Assembly: GCF_001891085.1 (NCBI RefSeq)
Contig: NZ_JXUP01000003.1
Span: 248,001-312,000, forward strand
Reading direction: 5' to 3'
Source: Campylobacter concisus
GTDB taxonomy: Bacteria; Campylobacterota; Campylobacteria; Campylobacterales; Campylobacteraceae
DNA length: 64,000 nt
Positions within the stretch are counted from its first letter, which is position 1. The number at the start of each line of letters is the position of its first letter. Below, one piece after another: positions 20,039 through 28,827 of the stretch. The position numbers and the translations under genes are program-made. The notes under the pieces were generated by a model, which saw only the letters and a program-made list of their open reading frames with translations, was not told the DNA's origin and made no database searches.

Positions 20039-21353
20039 GTGTCAAGCCTGCGGTAATCAACAGGCAAAGTGGCTGGGCAAATGCCCACAATGTGGTGCTT
20101 GGGATAGCTTTATCGAGCTTAGTCAAGCAGAGATAAAGATAAGCAAAGAGATAGCAAAAAGTGCTAGCACACCTAGCAAAGCCATAAGCATAGACGAAGT
20201 TGAAATTCAAAATTTCACGAGATTTAGCACCAAAGATAGCGAGCTAGACCTCGTTCTTGGTGGTGGCGTTGTCGAAGGCTCGCTCGTTTTAATAGGTGGC
20301 AGCCCAGGAATTGGCAAATCAACCCTGCTTCTAAAAATCGGCTCAAATTTAGCAAAAGACGGCAAAAAAACGCTCTATGTAAGCGGCGAAGAGAGCCAAA
20401 GCCAGATAAAAATGAGAGCTGATAGGCTAAATGCGGTGGATAAAAATTTATACCTGCTAACTGAAATTTGCCTAGAAGATATCCTGCTAGAGGTGCAAAA
20501 GAGCGACTATAAAGTGCTAGTAATCGACTCTATTCAAACGCTTTATAGCCAAAATATAACCTCCGCCCCAGGCTCGATCACGCAGGTTCGTGAGATCACA
20601 TTTGAGCTAATGAGACTTGCAAAAAACCAAAATATCTGCGTCTTCATTATCGGACACATCACCAAAGAGGGCTCGATCGCAGGGCCAAGAGTGCTTGAAC
20701 ACATGGTCGATGTGGTGCTTTATTTTGAGGGTGACGCGAGCAGAGAGCTGAGAATTTTGCGTGGGTTTAAAAACCGCTTTGGCTCGACGAGTGAGGTTGG
20801 TATATTTGAGATGAGCCAGCACGGACTGGTGAGTGCAAATGAGGTATCGAGTAAATTTTTCACACGTGGTGGGGCTATGAGTGGTAGTGCGATCACCATC
20901 ATAATGGAGGGCTCAAGAGCGCTTAGCATCGAGATACAAGCACTTGTTTGCGAAAGTGCCTACCCAAAAAGAAGCTCGACTGGTTTTGAGAGAAACCGCC
21001 TAGATATGCTGCTAGCCCTACTTGAGCGAAAGCTAGAAATTCCACTTGGGCACTACGACGTCTTCATAAACGTTTCAGGTGGCGTTAAGATAAGCGAAAC
21101 AGCGGCCGATCTAGCCGTCATAGCAGCGATAATCAGTAGCTTCAAAAATCGCCCTATTAGCAAGGATAGCGTATTCATCGGTGAGCTAAGCCTAAACGGC
21201 GAAATAAGAGAAATTTTCAACCTCGATCAGCGCCTAAAAGAGGCAAAAATGCAGAAATTTAAAAATGCTATCATCCCAAACAAACCGCTTGACACGCAAG
21301 GGCTAAAATGCTTTTACGCCAAAGATATCACGCAAGTGCTTGAATGGATGTAA
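20013..21353 (+). CDS. radA: DNA repair protein RadA
   Basis: A 446-residue protein of normal length: N-terminal four-Cys zinc finger (CQACGNQQAKW..CPQCG), RecA-like ATPase with Walker A GGSPGIGKST near residue 90 and the RadA-specific KNRFG motif, and a C-terminal Lon-like domain (ISGGVKISETAADLAV). RadA is a hexameric helicase that extends recombination intermediates and is also needed for natural transformation in some bacteria. The gene overlaps the VanZ-like gene. A weak GCCAGC/GCTGGC hairpin follows its stop (about 21364-21395). Confidence 0.96.
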   Translation: MAKAKPVFECQACGNQQAKWLGKCPQCGAWDSFIELSQAEIKISKEIAKSASTPSKAISIDEVEIQNFTRFSTKDSELDLVLGGGVVEGSLVLIGGSPGIGKSTLLLKIGSNLAKDGKKTLYVSGEESQSQIKMRADRLNAVDKNLYLLTEICLEDILLEVQKSDYKVLVIDSIQTLYSQNITSAPGSITQVREITFELMRLAKNQNICVFIIGHITKEGSIAGPRVLEHMVDVVLYFEGDASRELRILRGFKNRFGSTSEVGIFEMSQHGLVSANEVSSKFFTRGGAMSGSAITIIMEGSRALSIEIQALVCESAYPKRSSTGFERNRLDMLLALLERKLEIPLGHYDVFINVSGGVKISETAADLAVIAAIISSFKNRPISKDSVFIGELSLNGEIREIFNLDQRLKEAKMQKFKNAIIPNKPLDTQGLKCFYAKDITQVLEWM

Positions 21354-21498
21354 ATTTGTCTTGCCAGCGACTTAATATCAATACTTTGCTGGCTAGGCCA
21401 TGTTTTTTGAAATTTATCTTTTACATAAGACTGAGAGCATCTATGCTTTTTCTTTGAAATTTAAATTATAAAAATTCCATTCTTTGCTTATAAAATAC

Positions 21499-22269
21499 CT
21501 ATGCCCTCTTATCCACTTTAAGCTTTGCCACTTTTTCTAAAATTTCAAACATACTCTTACCACTATCAAATTCACTCTTTATAAATTTATAAAGCTCTTT
21601 AAATCTCTCATCGGCTTCAAGCTTATAGGTTTGAGACTTTTTAGTAACTTGTATAGGTGTAAATTTCTTCTCTTTTTTATCTTCTTCGTTTTGTGTTTCA
21701 AGATCATTAATGGAATTTATAGTCTCTTTTGCTAACTCCTCGTCAAGCTCTAAACCAAAGCGCTTCTTTAGTGCAAATTTAGTCCAATTAGCTTTAAACT
21801 CATCAACGCTCATATCGCTATCAAGTAACTCGGCTGTTTTTGTTCCACCAAAGGTAAAGTCAGAGAAACCATGCTTTCTGGTATATCTTTTTATAAATTC
21901 GTTAACAGATAAAGTCTCTGAGTCACCAAAAGCTCTCTCAAGCCCCAAAGCACCGCTATCATCTATAAATTTCTTTAGCTCATCTATCTCATCTTTTGAA
22001 AAAGTGTCGTCATAGCCCATAAGCTTGCCAAGTATGCTAATCCTTGCCTCTCCTTCACCTTTTACGAAGCCAGTGAGTGAGTGCTCATATCTGTCGTATT
22101 CCCTTGCTTTAGCTTTATCGTCTAGGCTCATATACTTAGGAAATGTCATGCCATGACCCATATCGTTACTAAGTATCTCATTTATATCGTTAAATTGAAA
22201 GCCCATCTCTCTTGCTATGTTTTCTCTTGAGAGATAGTTAGTAGTTGGGAGATTATTAGAAATTCGCAT
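21499..22269 (-). CDS. Hypothetical soluble protein
   Basis: A 256-residue protein, no signal peptide and no membrane helix. The sequence is strongly charged and helical, beginning MRISNNLPTTNYLSREN. Its middle contains an acidic loop (GYDDTFSKDEIDELKKFIDD) that resembles half of an EF-hand, and a similar DxDMSVDEFKANW segment follows. This might bind calcium, but the spacing is not a clean EF-hand. The gene is isolated, convergent with radA, and its upstream region (22270-22413) is AT-rich with no clear promoter. I do not recognise the family. Confidence 0.7.
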   Translation of the reverse strand: MRISNNLPTTNYLSRENIAREMGFQFNDINEILSNDMGHGMTFPKYMSLDDKAKAREYDRYEHSLTGFVKGEGEARISILGKLMGYDDTFSKDEIDELKKFIDDSGALGLERAFGDSETLSVNEFIKRYTRKHGFSDFTFGGTKTAELLDSDMSVDEFKANWTKFALKKRFGLELDEELAKETINSINDLETQNEEDKKEKKFTPIQVTKKSQTYKLEADERFKELYKFIKSEFDSGKSMFEILEKVAKLKVDKRA

Positions 22270-22413
22270 TTTACTATCCTTAGTCTCTTTAGTTCCATTA
22301 AATCTTAATTAAAGATATCGTCTTTTCTTTAAAAAATTTTATAAAAATACGTTTTTTAAATTTATCAGAAGTAGTTAAAAGACATTAAAAAGTTTTGTAA
22401 AAATGTGTAAATT

Positions 22414-22758
22414 TCATACAATCATCACTGCAGCTACAGCAAAACCGCCGTCGTGAGTTATGCTAAGGCTTGCTTCTTTGATATTAAAATTTGTATAAAT
22501 TTTTGGGCTAAATTTTATCTTTGGTGCGTTTTTTGCGTCTTTGCTAAGCTCAATGTCCAAAAAGCCACACTCTTTACTAATCCCCACACCAAGGGCTTTG
22601 CTAGCTGCTTCTTTGGCCGCCCAAAATCCAGCCAAAGTCGCATCATTTTTTGCTAGCGCGATCTCGCTATCGCTTAAAAATCTCTTTAAAAAAAGCTCGC
22701 CATGACGAGCCTTTAGTCTTGAAATCCTATCTATCCTAACGATATCAATACCTATCAT
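22414..22758 (-). CDS. acpS: Holo-[acyl-carrier-protein] synthase
   Basis: A 114-residue AcpS of usual size, starting [12 protein letters not shown], where the Asp of GIDIV binds Mg2+. The second catalytic region [13 protein letters not shown] follows and the chain closes with [11 protein letters not shown]. It transfers phosphopantetheine from CoA onto apo-ACP for fatty acid synthesis. Its start overlaps the stop of fliL (ATGA), so acpS depends on the flagellar gene's transcript. Confidence 0.95.
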   Translation of the reverse strand: MIGIDIVRIDRISRLKARHGELFLKRFLSDSEIALAKNDATLAGFWAAKEAASKALGVGISKECGFLDIELSKDAKNAPKIKFSPKIYTNFNIKEASLSITHDGGFAVAAVMIV

Positions 22759-23291
22759 TGCACCACAAAATCAGTAAAAAATATGTTTTTGATGTAGCCA
22801 TCATTTAGCACTTCATTTAACTTACCCACGATCTCGTCTTTTAGCCTATCTTTGCCCTTTGCGGTACTTACTTCTTCGTAAGTTTTTGACGAAAGTGTCC
22901 TGATGATAATATCTCTTAAAAGTGCCTTTTTCTTATCAAGCTCAGGAGTTAGCAACTCATCGCTTTGCTCCATATCGATCTTAGTTTTAAGAAATCTTGA
23001 GCCATTTTCGCTAAGCAAATTTACAATAAACTGATCAAGCGGATATATCGGCCCCATATTTGAATAGTCGTTGCTACCATGCTTTGCTTTATTTTGAGCT
23101 GGCATGGACTGCGTTTGAGTCTGAGTTGGTGCTTGCATCATGTTTGCCTCTTTTGGCTCGTCAGAACTAAGCATCAAAAACGCGACTAGCCCTCCAATAA
23201 CTAGTAGCAAAACAAATATCGCAATGATAATTATCATTAATGCACCATTGCCACCTTTTTTTGCTTTTTTCTCTTCAACTTCTTCAGCCAT
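22755..23291 (-). CDS. fliL: Flagellar basal body-associated protein FliL
   Basis: A 178-residue protein with a short cytoplasmic N-terminus ([16 protein letters not shown]), one membrane helix at about residues 17-40, and a periplasmic domain ending in the conserved ..[13 protein letters not shown] tail of FliL. FliL sits around the stator units and supports torque. It is followed by acpS, with an ATGA overlap. The 58-bp gap to ybaK on the other strand must hold both promoters. Confidence 0.93.
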   Translation of the reverse strand: MAEEVEEKKAKKGGNGALMIIIIAIFVLLLVIGGLVAFLMLSSDEPKEANMMQAPTQTQTQSMPAQNKAKHGSNDYSNMGPIYPLDQFIVNLLSENGSRFLKTKIDMEQSDELLTPELDKKKALLRDIIIRTLSSKTYEEVSTAKGKDRLKDEIVGKLNEVLNDGYIKNIFFTDFVVQ

Positions 23292-23349
23292 CTTTCCTCC
23301 TTTAAGTTTTGGCTATAATTATACAAAAAATTCGCAAAAATGAGAAAAA

Positions 23350-23832
23350 ATGATGCATAAGACAAATGCTGCCAGAGCTTTAGATAAGCTAAAAATTAAT
23401 TATGAAATTTTAGAGTATGAGGTTGATTTGAACGATCTTTCAGCCATTCACGTGGCAGCTAGCACCAAGCAAAATATAAAGCAAATTTATAAAACTATCG
23501 TTTGTGAGTGTGAGCCTAAAAATTTCGTTGTTGCTTGCTTACAGGGCGATTTGGAGCTTGATCTAAAAGCACTTGCTCACGCGTGTGGCGCCAAACGCTG
23601 CGAGCTTATAAATTTAAAAGACTTAGAAAAGATCACTGGCTACATTAGGGGCGGCTGTTCACCGCTTGCTATGAAAAAACACTTTGCAACATTTATCGAT
23701 GAACGCGCGAAAGAACAAGAATACGTGTTAGTAAGTGCTGGAGTAAGAGGCAAACAAATAAAAATAGCACCAAATGATCTTTTAAAGACTTGCGAAGCAA
23801 GTTTTGCCAATATCGCTAGGCTAGCTCTTTAA
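23350..23832 (+). CDS. ybaK: YbaK/EbsC-family aminoacyl-tRNA deacylase
   Basis: A 160-residue protein with the YbaK fold: ALDKLKINYEILEYEVD at the start, then the central KTIVCEC..VVACLQGD with the catalytic Lys, and GYIRGGCSPL with the conserved GG-SP loop. It hydrolyses Cys-tRNA(Pro) and related mischarged tRNAs. The first two codons are both ATG; either could be used. It is divergent from fliL and converges on the MidA-like gene with a 12-bp overlap of the 3' ends. Confidence 0.92.
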   Translation: MMHKTNAARALDKLKINYEILEYEVDLNDLSAIHVAASTKQNIKQIYKTIVCECEPKNFVVACLQGDLELDLKALAHACGAKRCELINLKDLEKITGYIRGGCSPLAMKKHFATFIDERAKEQEYVLVSAGVRGKQIKIAPNDLLKTCEASFANIARLAL

Positions 23833-24807
23833 AAACTCTATAAATTTAAACTTCTCGCCTAAAAACTCAGGCGAGATTAGAAATTTTGCTTGTTTGGTTG
23901 CATTTTCATAGGCTTGCTTGCTACTTTTTTCAAGCACTAAAGATAAAATTTCATCCATGCCAAGATCACAAACTAAAGCTTCGTTTTGTTTTTTAAATTT
24001 AAGCATCTCAAAGCCAGCCTCACAAAAAGTCTCTTTTACCTGCTTAAAGCAAAGGCTATATGTTAGATCCGATCTTTTAAAGTATGACGCGAGGTTTGAA
24101 ATTTCAAATAAAGAAAAAACTTGATGATCTTTAAAGACTCTTAAACTAAACTCATTTTTTGGCTCAAATTCGCCGTAGTCAAAGCTTAAAAATCTCACCT
24201 TTTTTGCCACACTTGCAAGCTGGAGCGCAAATTTAGCGTAGCTAGTTGATATCTCGCCCTTTTTTATGCCAAATTTTTTTGCAAGAGCTAGTAAATTTTG
24301 ATCCGCCTTTTGCCAGTGAAATTTTAGGTCTTCGTCCACAAAAAGCATATTTTGCCCATCTATAACCTCGCAACTAAATGCGTCAAGTAGCTCATTTGAG
24401 ATGACAAAAATTTCATCAAACGAGTACTCGTCTAAATTTTCATAGTGCCCTACTCTAACTTCGTCACCAAAGCGTTTTGTAAAAGTCTCAAGCTGTTTTT
24501 TACGTAAAATTTCATGAGGCTCGATGATGATAAACTCTAAATTTGACAAAATTTCTGGCTTAAGCGTAAAAATTCCTTGCGCAAAATCAGCTAGCATATT
24601 GCCAGAGTTTGCGCCAATCTCTACGACCTTGCAAGAGCTAGAAATTTCGCCTTTTTTAAGCAGTTTTAAAAAATAGTTTGCAAGGCAAGCGCCAAAGAGA
24701 TAGCCAACGCTTACATTTGTATAAAAATCGCCCTTTTTGCCGATATCAATACCAAATTTATAGTAGTTTTCATTGACCCAGATATCAAAAAACTCGCTAA
24801 ATTTCAT
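23821..24807 (-). CDS. SAM-dependent methyltransferase, MidA/NDUFAF7-like
   Basis: A 328-residue protein with the MidA-type beginning (GDFYTNVSVGYLFGACLANY) and SAM-binding motif I VVEIGANSGNMLADF, then FIIIEPHEILRKKQ (motif post I) and NELLDAF. The mitochondrial member methylates an arginine in complex I subunit NDUFS2; the bacterial enzyme's target is not certain. The gene begins at ATG 24807 and overlaps the TRIC-family gene upstream by 4 bp. Length and motifs are complete. Confidence 0.82.
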   Translation of the reverse strand: MKFSEFFDIWVNENYYKFGIDIGKKGDFYTNVSVGYLFGACLANYFLKLLKKGEISSSCKVVEIGANSGNMLADFAQGIFTLKPEILSNLEFIIIEPHEILRKKQLETFTKRFGDEVRVGHYENLDEYSFDEIFVISNELLDAFSCEVIDGQNMLFVDEDLKFHWQKADQNLLALAKKFGIKKGEISTSYAKFALQLASVAKKVRFLSFDYGEFEPKNEFSLRVFKDHQVFSLFEISNLASYFKRSDLTYSLCFKQVKETFCEAGFEMLKFKKQNEALVCDLGMDEILSLVLEKSSKQAYENATKQAKFLISPEFLGEKFKFIEFLKS

Positions 24808-25412
24808 AGATCAGGTAGCTTCCAGCCTCTATAAAACGCAAACATCCTAACTGTAATGCCAGCAGCAAGCAAGAGCATAGTAAAAAATATATTGGTAAGG
24901 CCTAGATGATAGAGGATAAAGTAAGCAAGCCCCACGCCAAGGCTTATCGTGCCGTAAAGTCCGGTGCGTAAAAACCATGGAATTTCATTTAGCAAAATAT
25001 CTCTTAAGATACCGCCGCCAACCCCGTTAAAAAAGGCGATCATCATGACGCCAAAGATATTGTAGTTGTACTCAATAGCAACCATCGCTCCGACGATCGA
25101 AAAACAAATAACATCGATCGCATCGGCGAAGATGAATACAAATTTTCGCTCCAAACCTTCTCTTTTTATGTGTAAATTTGCCACTCTTGAAACAATCAAC
25201 ATAAAAATAACAACGCTTACTGGCATGTAGTGCGTAAATGAATAAACCGCCCTACCAACAAGCATATCACGCATGATACCGCCACCAAGTGCGGTCAAAA
25301 ATGCAGACAAAAAGACTCCAAGCCAGTCGCACTCCTTTTTTACTGCAAATAAAAACCCACTAAGTGCGGCTGATGCGATACCGACGTATTCGACAAAAAG
25401 TATTAAACTCAT
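24804..25412 (-). CDS. TRIC/UPF0126-family membrane protein (YicG-like)
   Basis: A 202-residue integral membrane protein built of two similar halves of three to four helices. Each half carries the family's glycine-rich motif: ALGGGIMRDMLVG in the first, GVGGGILRDILLNEIPW in the second. That internal duplication is the hallmark of the UPF0126 family, whose structures resemble trimeric TRIC cation channels. It overlaps the methyltransferase gene (ATGA). The ion carried, if any, is not known. Confidence 0.92.
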   Translation of the reverse strand: MSLILFVEYVGIASAALSGFLFAVKKECDWLGVFLSAFLTALGGGIMRDMLVGRAVYSFTHYMPVSVVIFMLIVSRVANLHIKREGLERKFVFIFADAIDVICFSIVGAMVAIEYNYNIFGVMMIAFFNGVGGGILRDILLNEIPWFLRTGLYGTISLGVGLAYFILYHLGLTNIFFTMLLLAAGITVRMFAFYRGWKLPDL

Positions 25413-25530
25413 ATTTTTTCCTTAAAAGGTCGCATTTTATAATGAACTCTCATAAAAAATCATTAATAATATTTTTACCATTAGTTTATTTTAGGCTATA
25501 ATAACGAAAAAATTTAAGGAAGGAATTTTA

Positions 25531-26193
25531 ATGAAAAGACTACTAATCATATTTCTTGCTGGTTTATTTTTCACGCCATGTTTAAATGCTGATGTGATCC
25601 AAAATCAAAAGCTAAAAAATGCAATAAATATCTTAAACGCTTTTGGTGCAAGAAATTTAAAGCCAAACACTAAATTTGAAGGTATAAAAGCGATTGCCAT
25701 AATCCCTGATGTGACAAAAGCAGGCGCTATCGTTACTGGCTCAACAGGTAAAGGCGTATTTATCGCTAAAAACGATGATGGTGAATGGTCAAGTCCATTT
25801 TTTGTAAATTACACATCTGGTAGCATAGGCTTGCAGCTTGGTTACAGTTCAGCTGATATGATCATTTTATTTAAAAATTCAGAAGCTTATGCAAATTTAT
25901 TTAATGCAAAAGATACGATCAGCCTAAAAGCAGAAGCAACTGGTGGCGTTGGTAATGAAGCAGCGATCACAAGTGATTTGCCTGAAATTTCAGCATTTGC
26001 TGAGGAGCGTGGCAAGACAAGTGGTGCTTTTGTAGGCGTTAGCCTAGATGTGGCAAGGCTTAAAATAAATATACAAGATACAAATGATTACTATGAGCGA
26101 ATGTATGATTTTGAAAATATCTACAACAATAGCCCAAAAGCTAGTAAATACACTCTAAAATTTAAAGAAATAATCTCAAAATACTTCTTATAG
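25531..26193 (+). CDS. SYLF-domain (Ysc84-like) exported protein, second copy
   Basis: A 220-residue protein with a signal peptide (MKRLLIIFLAGLFFTPCLNA) and a SYLF domain: FEGIKAIAIIPDV, TGSTGKGVFIAK, SGSIGLQLGYSSADMIILF, and TSDLPEISAFAEERG near the end. It shares the domain, but little sequence, with the SYLF protein at 15411-16007. It is a single gene with a good terminator after it and an AAGGAAGG ribosome site. Function unknown. Confidence 0.88.
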   Translation: MKRLLIIFLAGLFFTPCLNADVIQNQKLKNAINILNAFGARNLKPNTKFEGIKAIAIIPDVTKAGAIVTGSTGKGVFIAKNDDGEWSSPFFVNYTSGSIGLQLGYSSADMIILFKNSEAYANLFNAKDTISLKAEATGGVGNEAAITSDLPEISAFAEERGKTSGAFVGVSLDVARLKINIQDTNDYYERMYDFENIYNNSPKASKYTLKFKEIISKYFL

Positions 26194-26202
26194 CTCAAAT
26201 TC

Positions 26203-26245
26203 CTTGACTCATTAAGTGAGTCAAGAGCTCTTTTTATTTTTACTT
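26203..26245 (+). terminator. Rho-independent terminator of the SYLF gene
   Basis: CTTGACTCA (26203-26211) pairs perfectly with TGAGTCAAG (26217-26225) around a five-base loop, followed after a few bases by TTTTTATTTTTA. Confidence 0.85.
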
Positions 26246-26284
26246 TTATGATTAATTTTATAGAAGTTATGGCTTAGCTTTTTG

Positions 26285-26494
26285 CTAAACCATAAATAGT
26301 GAAACGAAGCGTTTTTTAGGGATTGGAGAAAATTGAGTCATATACTCAAACGCTTCTTCGTAATCGCCATCTGTATATTGTGCAACTTGTTCGATAAGCT
26401 CATAAAGCTCCTCATCGTCCATAGAATCAAAACTGCCTCTATTTTCTAAAACCTCTAACAAAACGGCGTCTAATTCAAGCTCGTCGTAAGTCAT
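26285..26494 (-). CDS. Small acidic protein of unknown function
   Basis: A 69-residue protein. The start at 26494 follows a GGAATG ribosome site; the frame extends further upstream, but that part is AT-rich and has no ribosome site. It is very acidic in the middle (FDSMDDEELYELIEQVAQYTDGDYEEAFEYM) and ends with basic residues (PKKRFVSL). No membrane segment, no metal motif. It is convergent with the SYLF gene and divergent from the Fur-family gene. I cannot assign a function. Confidence 0.65.
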   Translation of the reverse strand: MTYDELELDAVLLEVLENRGSFDSMDDEELYELIEQVAQYTDGDYEEAFEYMTQFSPIPKKRFVSLFMV

Positions 26495-26618
26495 TTCATT
26501 CCTTAATTTTGATTTAAAAAATGCGACACTATACCAAAACAATCTTATAAAATACTTTACTTGAAATTCGTAAGAAATTTTATGCTTTTTTTATAAGTAA
26601 AGTTGTAAAATCCTTATA

Positions 26619-26628
26619 TTCATTATCA
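26619..26628 (-). promoter_or_regulatory. Fur-box-like half site upstream of the Fur-family gene
   Basis: The minus strand reads TGATAATGAA, which matches the core of Fur sites (GATAATGATAATCATTATC). It lies 17 bp ahead of the Fur-family GTG start. The same ten bases occur at 27116-27125 upstream of the metal operon, suggesting autoregulation and control of that operon. This rests on a ten-base match only. Confidence 0.4.
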
Positions 26629-26644
26629 TTTTAGTTAGGTTTTT

Positions 26645-27091
26645 GTGGATAATTTTGAACTATTTTATAAGCATTTTAAAGAATTTTTAGAAGCCTTTGG
26701 GCAGAAAAGCTCAGAGTTAAAAGAACAAATTTTGCATGTACTTTTCATTAGCAACTCTCATCTAAGTGCTCAAGAAATTTCTTCAGAAATTTACAAAATC
26801 CACAAGAATGAAATTTCAATGACATCAATTTACTCGTTTTTAAATTTTCTCGAAATGCATCATCTTGCAAATTGTTTTGAAGAAAATGGAGTAAAAAAAT
26901 TTGAGTTAAATTTAAAATCCTCGCACGATCATTTGATATGTGAAATTTGTGAAAAGATAGTTGATTTTGAAGATGAGATAATAGAGCAAAGGCAAGAGCA
27001 AATTTGCAAAGAAAAAAATTTTAGCGAGCAGTCGCATACAATGATACTTTATGGTATTTGCAGTGATTGCCAAGAGAAAAATGAAAATTAA
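26645..27091 (+). CDS. Fur-family transcriptional regulator
   Basis: A 148-residue protein starting at GTG. The N-terminal winged helix spans KEQILHVLFISNSHLSAQEISSEIY...SIYSFLNFLE. The dimerisation domain has the Fur/PerR metal ligands: HDHLICEIC (HxH, first CxxC pair) and ICSDC (second CxxC pair), for a structural zinc. The recognition-helix region SMTSIYSFLNFLEMHHLA differs from the usual ATVYRTLNLLE of housekeeping Fur, so this is likely a paralogue. It sits just before the P1B-ATPase operon, whose expression it probably controls. Whether it senses iron, zinc, manganese or peroxide cannot be told from the sequence. Confidence 0.85.
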   Translation: MDNFELFYKHFKEFLEAFGQKSSELKEQILHVLFISNSHLSAQEISSEIYKIHKNEISMTSIYSFLNFLEMHHLANCFEENGVKKFELNLKSSHDHLICEICEKIVDFEDEIIEQRQEQICKEKNFSEQSHTMILYGICSDCQEKNEN

Positions 27092-27115
27092 ATTTTATCA
27101 TTTCATTTTACTTTT

Positions 27116-27125
27116 TGATAATGAA
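27116..27125 (+). promoter_or_regulatory. Fur-box-like half site upstream of the metal operon
   Basis: TGATAATGAA, identical to the site on the opposite strand at 26619-26628. A TTATCATTT segment on the plus strand at 27095-27103 makes a loose inverted partner. The sites flank the Fur-family gene. It is a candidate operator only. Confidence 0.4.
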
Positions 27126-27193
27126 AAACAAAAAAATTTCAGATTTATTTAAGCTGTGAAATAGATAATACGCAATTAAAAAAAAGGATGAAA

Positions 27194-27517
27194 ATGGATA
27201 TAAAAACACAAACTTTAGCACAAGTTGCAAGCTATTTTTCAATGATAGCTCACACAAACGGCAGACTAAGAGTAAGAGTTAGCCCAAAGATAAAAGAGCT
27301 AAGTAGCAGCGTAAATTTAGCTAGCTTAGATGATGTGATAGCTCAGATAAATGGTATAAAAAATGTAAAATTTAACAAGCTAATCGGCTCTGTAACGATC
27401 GAATACGATCATGAAATTTTTCCAAAAAATCTTTGGGAGGATCTTTTAAAAGGGCAAAATTTAGAAGAGATTTCAACTAGAGTAAATGAAGTTGCAAAAG
27501 AAGTGAAATATGCTTAA
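27194..27517 (+). CDS. Free-standing HMA_2-like metal-binding domain protein
   Basis: A 107-residue soluble protein. ATG 27194 is preferred over 27188 because it gives the AAGGA site proper spacing. The chain contains one domain of the HMA_2 kind: AHTNGRLRVRVSP (the H..GR.R.RV start), SLDDVIAQINGIKNVKFNKLIGSVTIEYD (ferredoxin-like helix and strand). The usual CxxC of soluble copper HMA domains is absent. It matches in kind the N-terminal segment of the P1B-ATPase encoded downstream, so it may be a detached regulatory or chaperone domain for it. It starts a nine-gene run and overlaps the next gene by 8 bp. Confidence 0.75.
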   Translation: MDIKTQTLAQVASYFSMIAHTNGRLRVRVSPKIKELSSSVNLASLDDVIAQINGIKNVKFNKLIGSVTIEYDHEIFPKNLWEDLLKGQNLEEISTRVNEVAKEVKYA

Positions 27518-28160
27518 TGAACTTTTAAATGCATCATACACCAGCGAAAAGAACGCACTTAGCTTATATGAAAATTTAGCTTTATTTGGTGATGTTTTTA
27601 ACGAGATCGCAAATATCAGAAAAAATGCGATCATCTTGATAGAAAAATTTGCGAGCACACATGATTATGAGCTTGCTTGCGAAAATGAAGCTATATTTTT
27701 GCCAGCAAAAAATAAAGAAGATGCGCTGATACAAGCTTTAAACTATGAGTTAGAGCTAAATAAAATGTATGAAAAATTTTGTGAAAGCTTAGATGATGAA
27801 GAGCTAAAAGATCTATTTTTTAGACTTTGGGCTACTTCAAATAACGAATACGTTGCCTCTTTAAAGCAACGCTTAAAAGAAATTTATAGTGGCTGTGAAA
27901 TAAAAAATGAGCTAAATTTAAATGAAATTTCACAAAATTTTGAGCAAAATGGCATAACAAATATTTTAGAAAACTATCAAAATGACTTTAATGAGATAAC
28001 TAAAAGCTTGCAAAATATCGCAAGCGGCAAAGCTGATAAAAGCGAGTTAGCAAAGATAACTAATAATCCAAATTTCTCGTTTTTTAGCGGGCTTGCGCTT
28101 GGGGCATTAGGCATTTCAGTAGTTAGCAAAAATTTTAATAAGGATGAAGAAAATGAATAA
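27510..28160 (+). CDS. Ferritin-like helical protein with a C-terminal membrane anchor
   Basis: A 216-residue protein. Residues 1-115 look like a four-helix bundle of the ferritin-like type: EKNALSLYENLALFG and ELELNKMYEKFCESLDD each place Glu and Tyr in ferritin-like positions, and NEYVASLKQRL follows. Then come a charged linker and one hydrophobic segment (FFSGLALGALGISVVSK) about 25 residues from the C-terminus. It thus appears tethered to the membrane like its neighbours, possibly handling the same metal as the ATPase. Whether it has a di-metal site is not certain, as the ExxH motifs of true ferritins are not clear. It overlaps the HMA_2 gene start and the next gene end closely. Confidence 0.65.
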   Translation: MLNELLNASYTSEKNALSLYENLALFGDVFNEIANIRKNAIILIEKFASTHDYELACENEAIFLPAKNKEDALIQALNYELELNKMYEKFCESLDDEELKDLFFRLWATSNNEYVASLKQRLKEIYSGCEIKNELNLNEISQNFEQNGITNILENYQNDFNEITKSLQNIASGKADKSELAKITNNPNFSFFSGLALGALGISVVSKNFNKDEENE

Positions 28161-28503
28161 TTTACAAAATCAAACAAAGAAAGGATTTAAAATGGCATTA
28201 CCATTTTTAGCAGGTTTAGCAGTAGGCGGTTTAGCAATAGCTGCTTGGAATAAAAGAGATAAGATCAAAGAGTACGCCCAAGATGGCTTTGATAAAGGCA
28301 AAGAGGCTGCAAAAGATCTTTACAAAAAAGGTAAAAGCGTTGCAAAAGATGCAAAAGACTTTATAGTAAAAGAAGAGAAAAAAGCAAAACGTGGTGCTAA
28401 AAAAATAGAAAAAGAGGCTGAAAAAGTGGTAAAGAAAACAAGAAAACCACGCGCTAAAAAGCCAGCTGCTCCAAAAGCTATCACACCAAACGATATAGCA
28501 TAA
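28153..28503 (+). CDS. YtxH-like membrane-anchored lysine-rich protein
   Basis: A small protein of 116 residues from ATG 28153, or 103 if it starts at ATG 28192, which has the better AAAGGA site. It begins (from MALPFLAG) with one glycine-rich membrane helix (FLAGLAVGGLAIAAW), then a basic, charged tail of repeated KxxAKD/KKGKSVAKDAKDF segments ending in PKAITPNDIA. This is the layout of YtxH-like proteins. It overlaps the ferritin-like gene and is followed at 9 bp by another small membrane protein gene. Function is unknown; the tail could form a coiled coil or bind acidic partners. Confidence 0.6.
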   Translation: MNNLQNQTKKGFKMALPFLAGLAVGGLAIAAWNKRDKIKEYAQDGFDKGKEAAKDLYKKGKSVAKDAKDFIVKEEKKAKRGAKKIEKEAEKVVKKTRKPRAKKPAAPKAITPNDIA

Positions 28504-28512
28504 GGATAGAGA

Positions 28513-28827
28513 ATGCAAGGAAATAGTCTTTTTACGCTTTCAAGCACAAGGCTTCCATTTGATCACTTCATCAGCGGTGCTTTAGTCGCTGGCATGGGTG
28601 CAGCTGCACTTGGCTTTAGCGACTATCTAAATAATAGAGCGACTAAAAAAGATGTTGCTAAAAAGATAGCAAAATACGCTGTAACAGGTGGCTTCGTAGG
28701 CGCTGTTGGCATTCATGCTTCAAATTTAATAGCACAAAAAAAATATCTAAATGCAGCAGCTTTTACAGCAGCTGGTATCGGCGGTCTTTTGATAGCAGAA
28801 AAACTAATAAAATTGGAGAGTAAATAA
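28513..28827 (+). CDS. Small glycine-rich membrane protein
   Basis: A 104-residue protein with two or three hydrophobic, glycine/alanine-rich segments (FISGALVAGMGAAALGF, TGGFVGAVGIHASNLI, AAAFTAAGIGGLLIAEKLI). These resemble glycine-zipper helices that pack closely in membranes. No metal motif is present except a single His. It lies between two other small membrane-anchored genes; its stop overlaps the next start (TAATG). No family recognised. Confidence 0.6.
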   Translation: MQGNSLFTLSSTRLPFDHFISGALVAGMGAAALGFSDYLNNRATKKDVAKKIAKYAVTGGFVGAVGIHASNLIAQKKYLNAAAFTAAGIGGLLIAEKLIKLESK

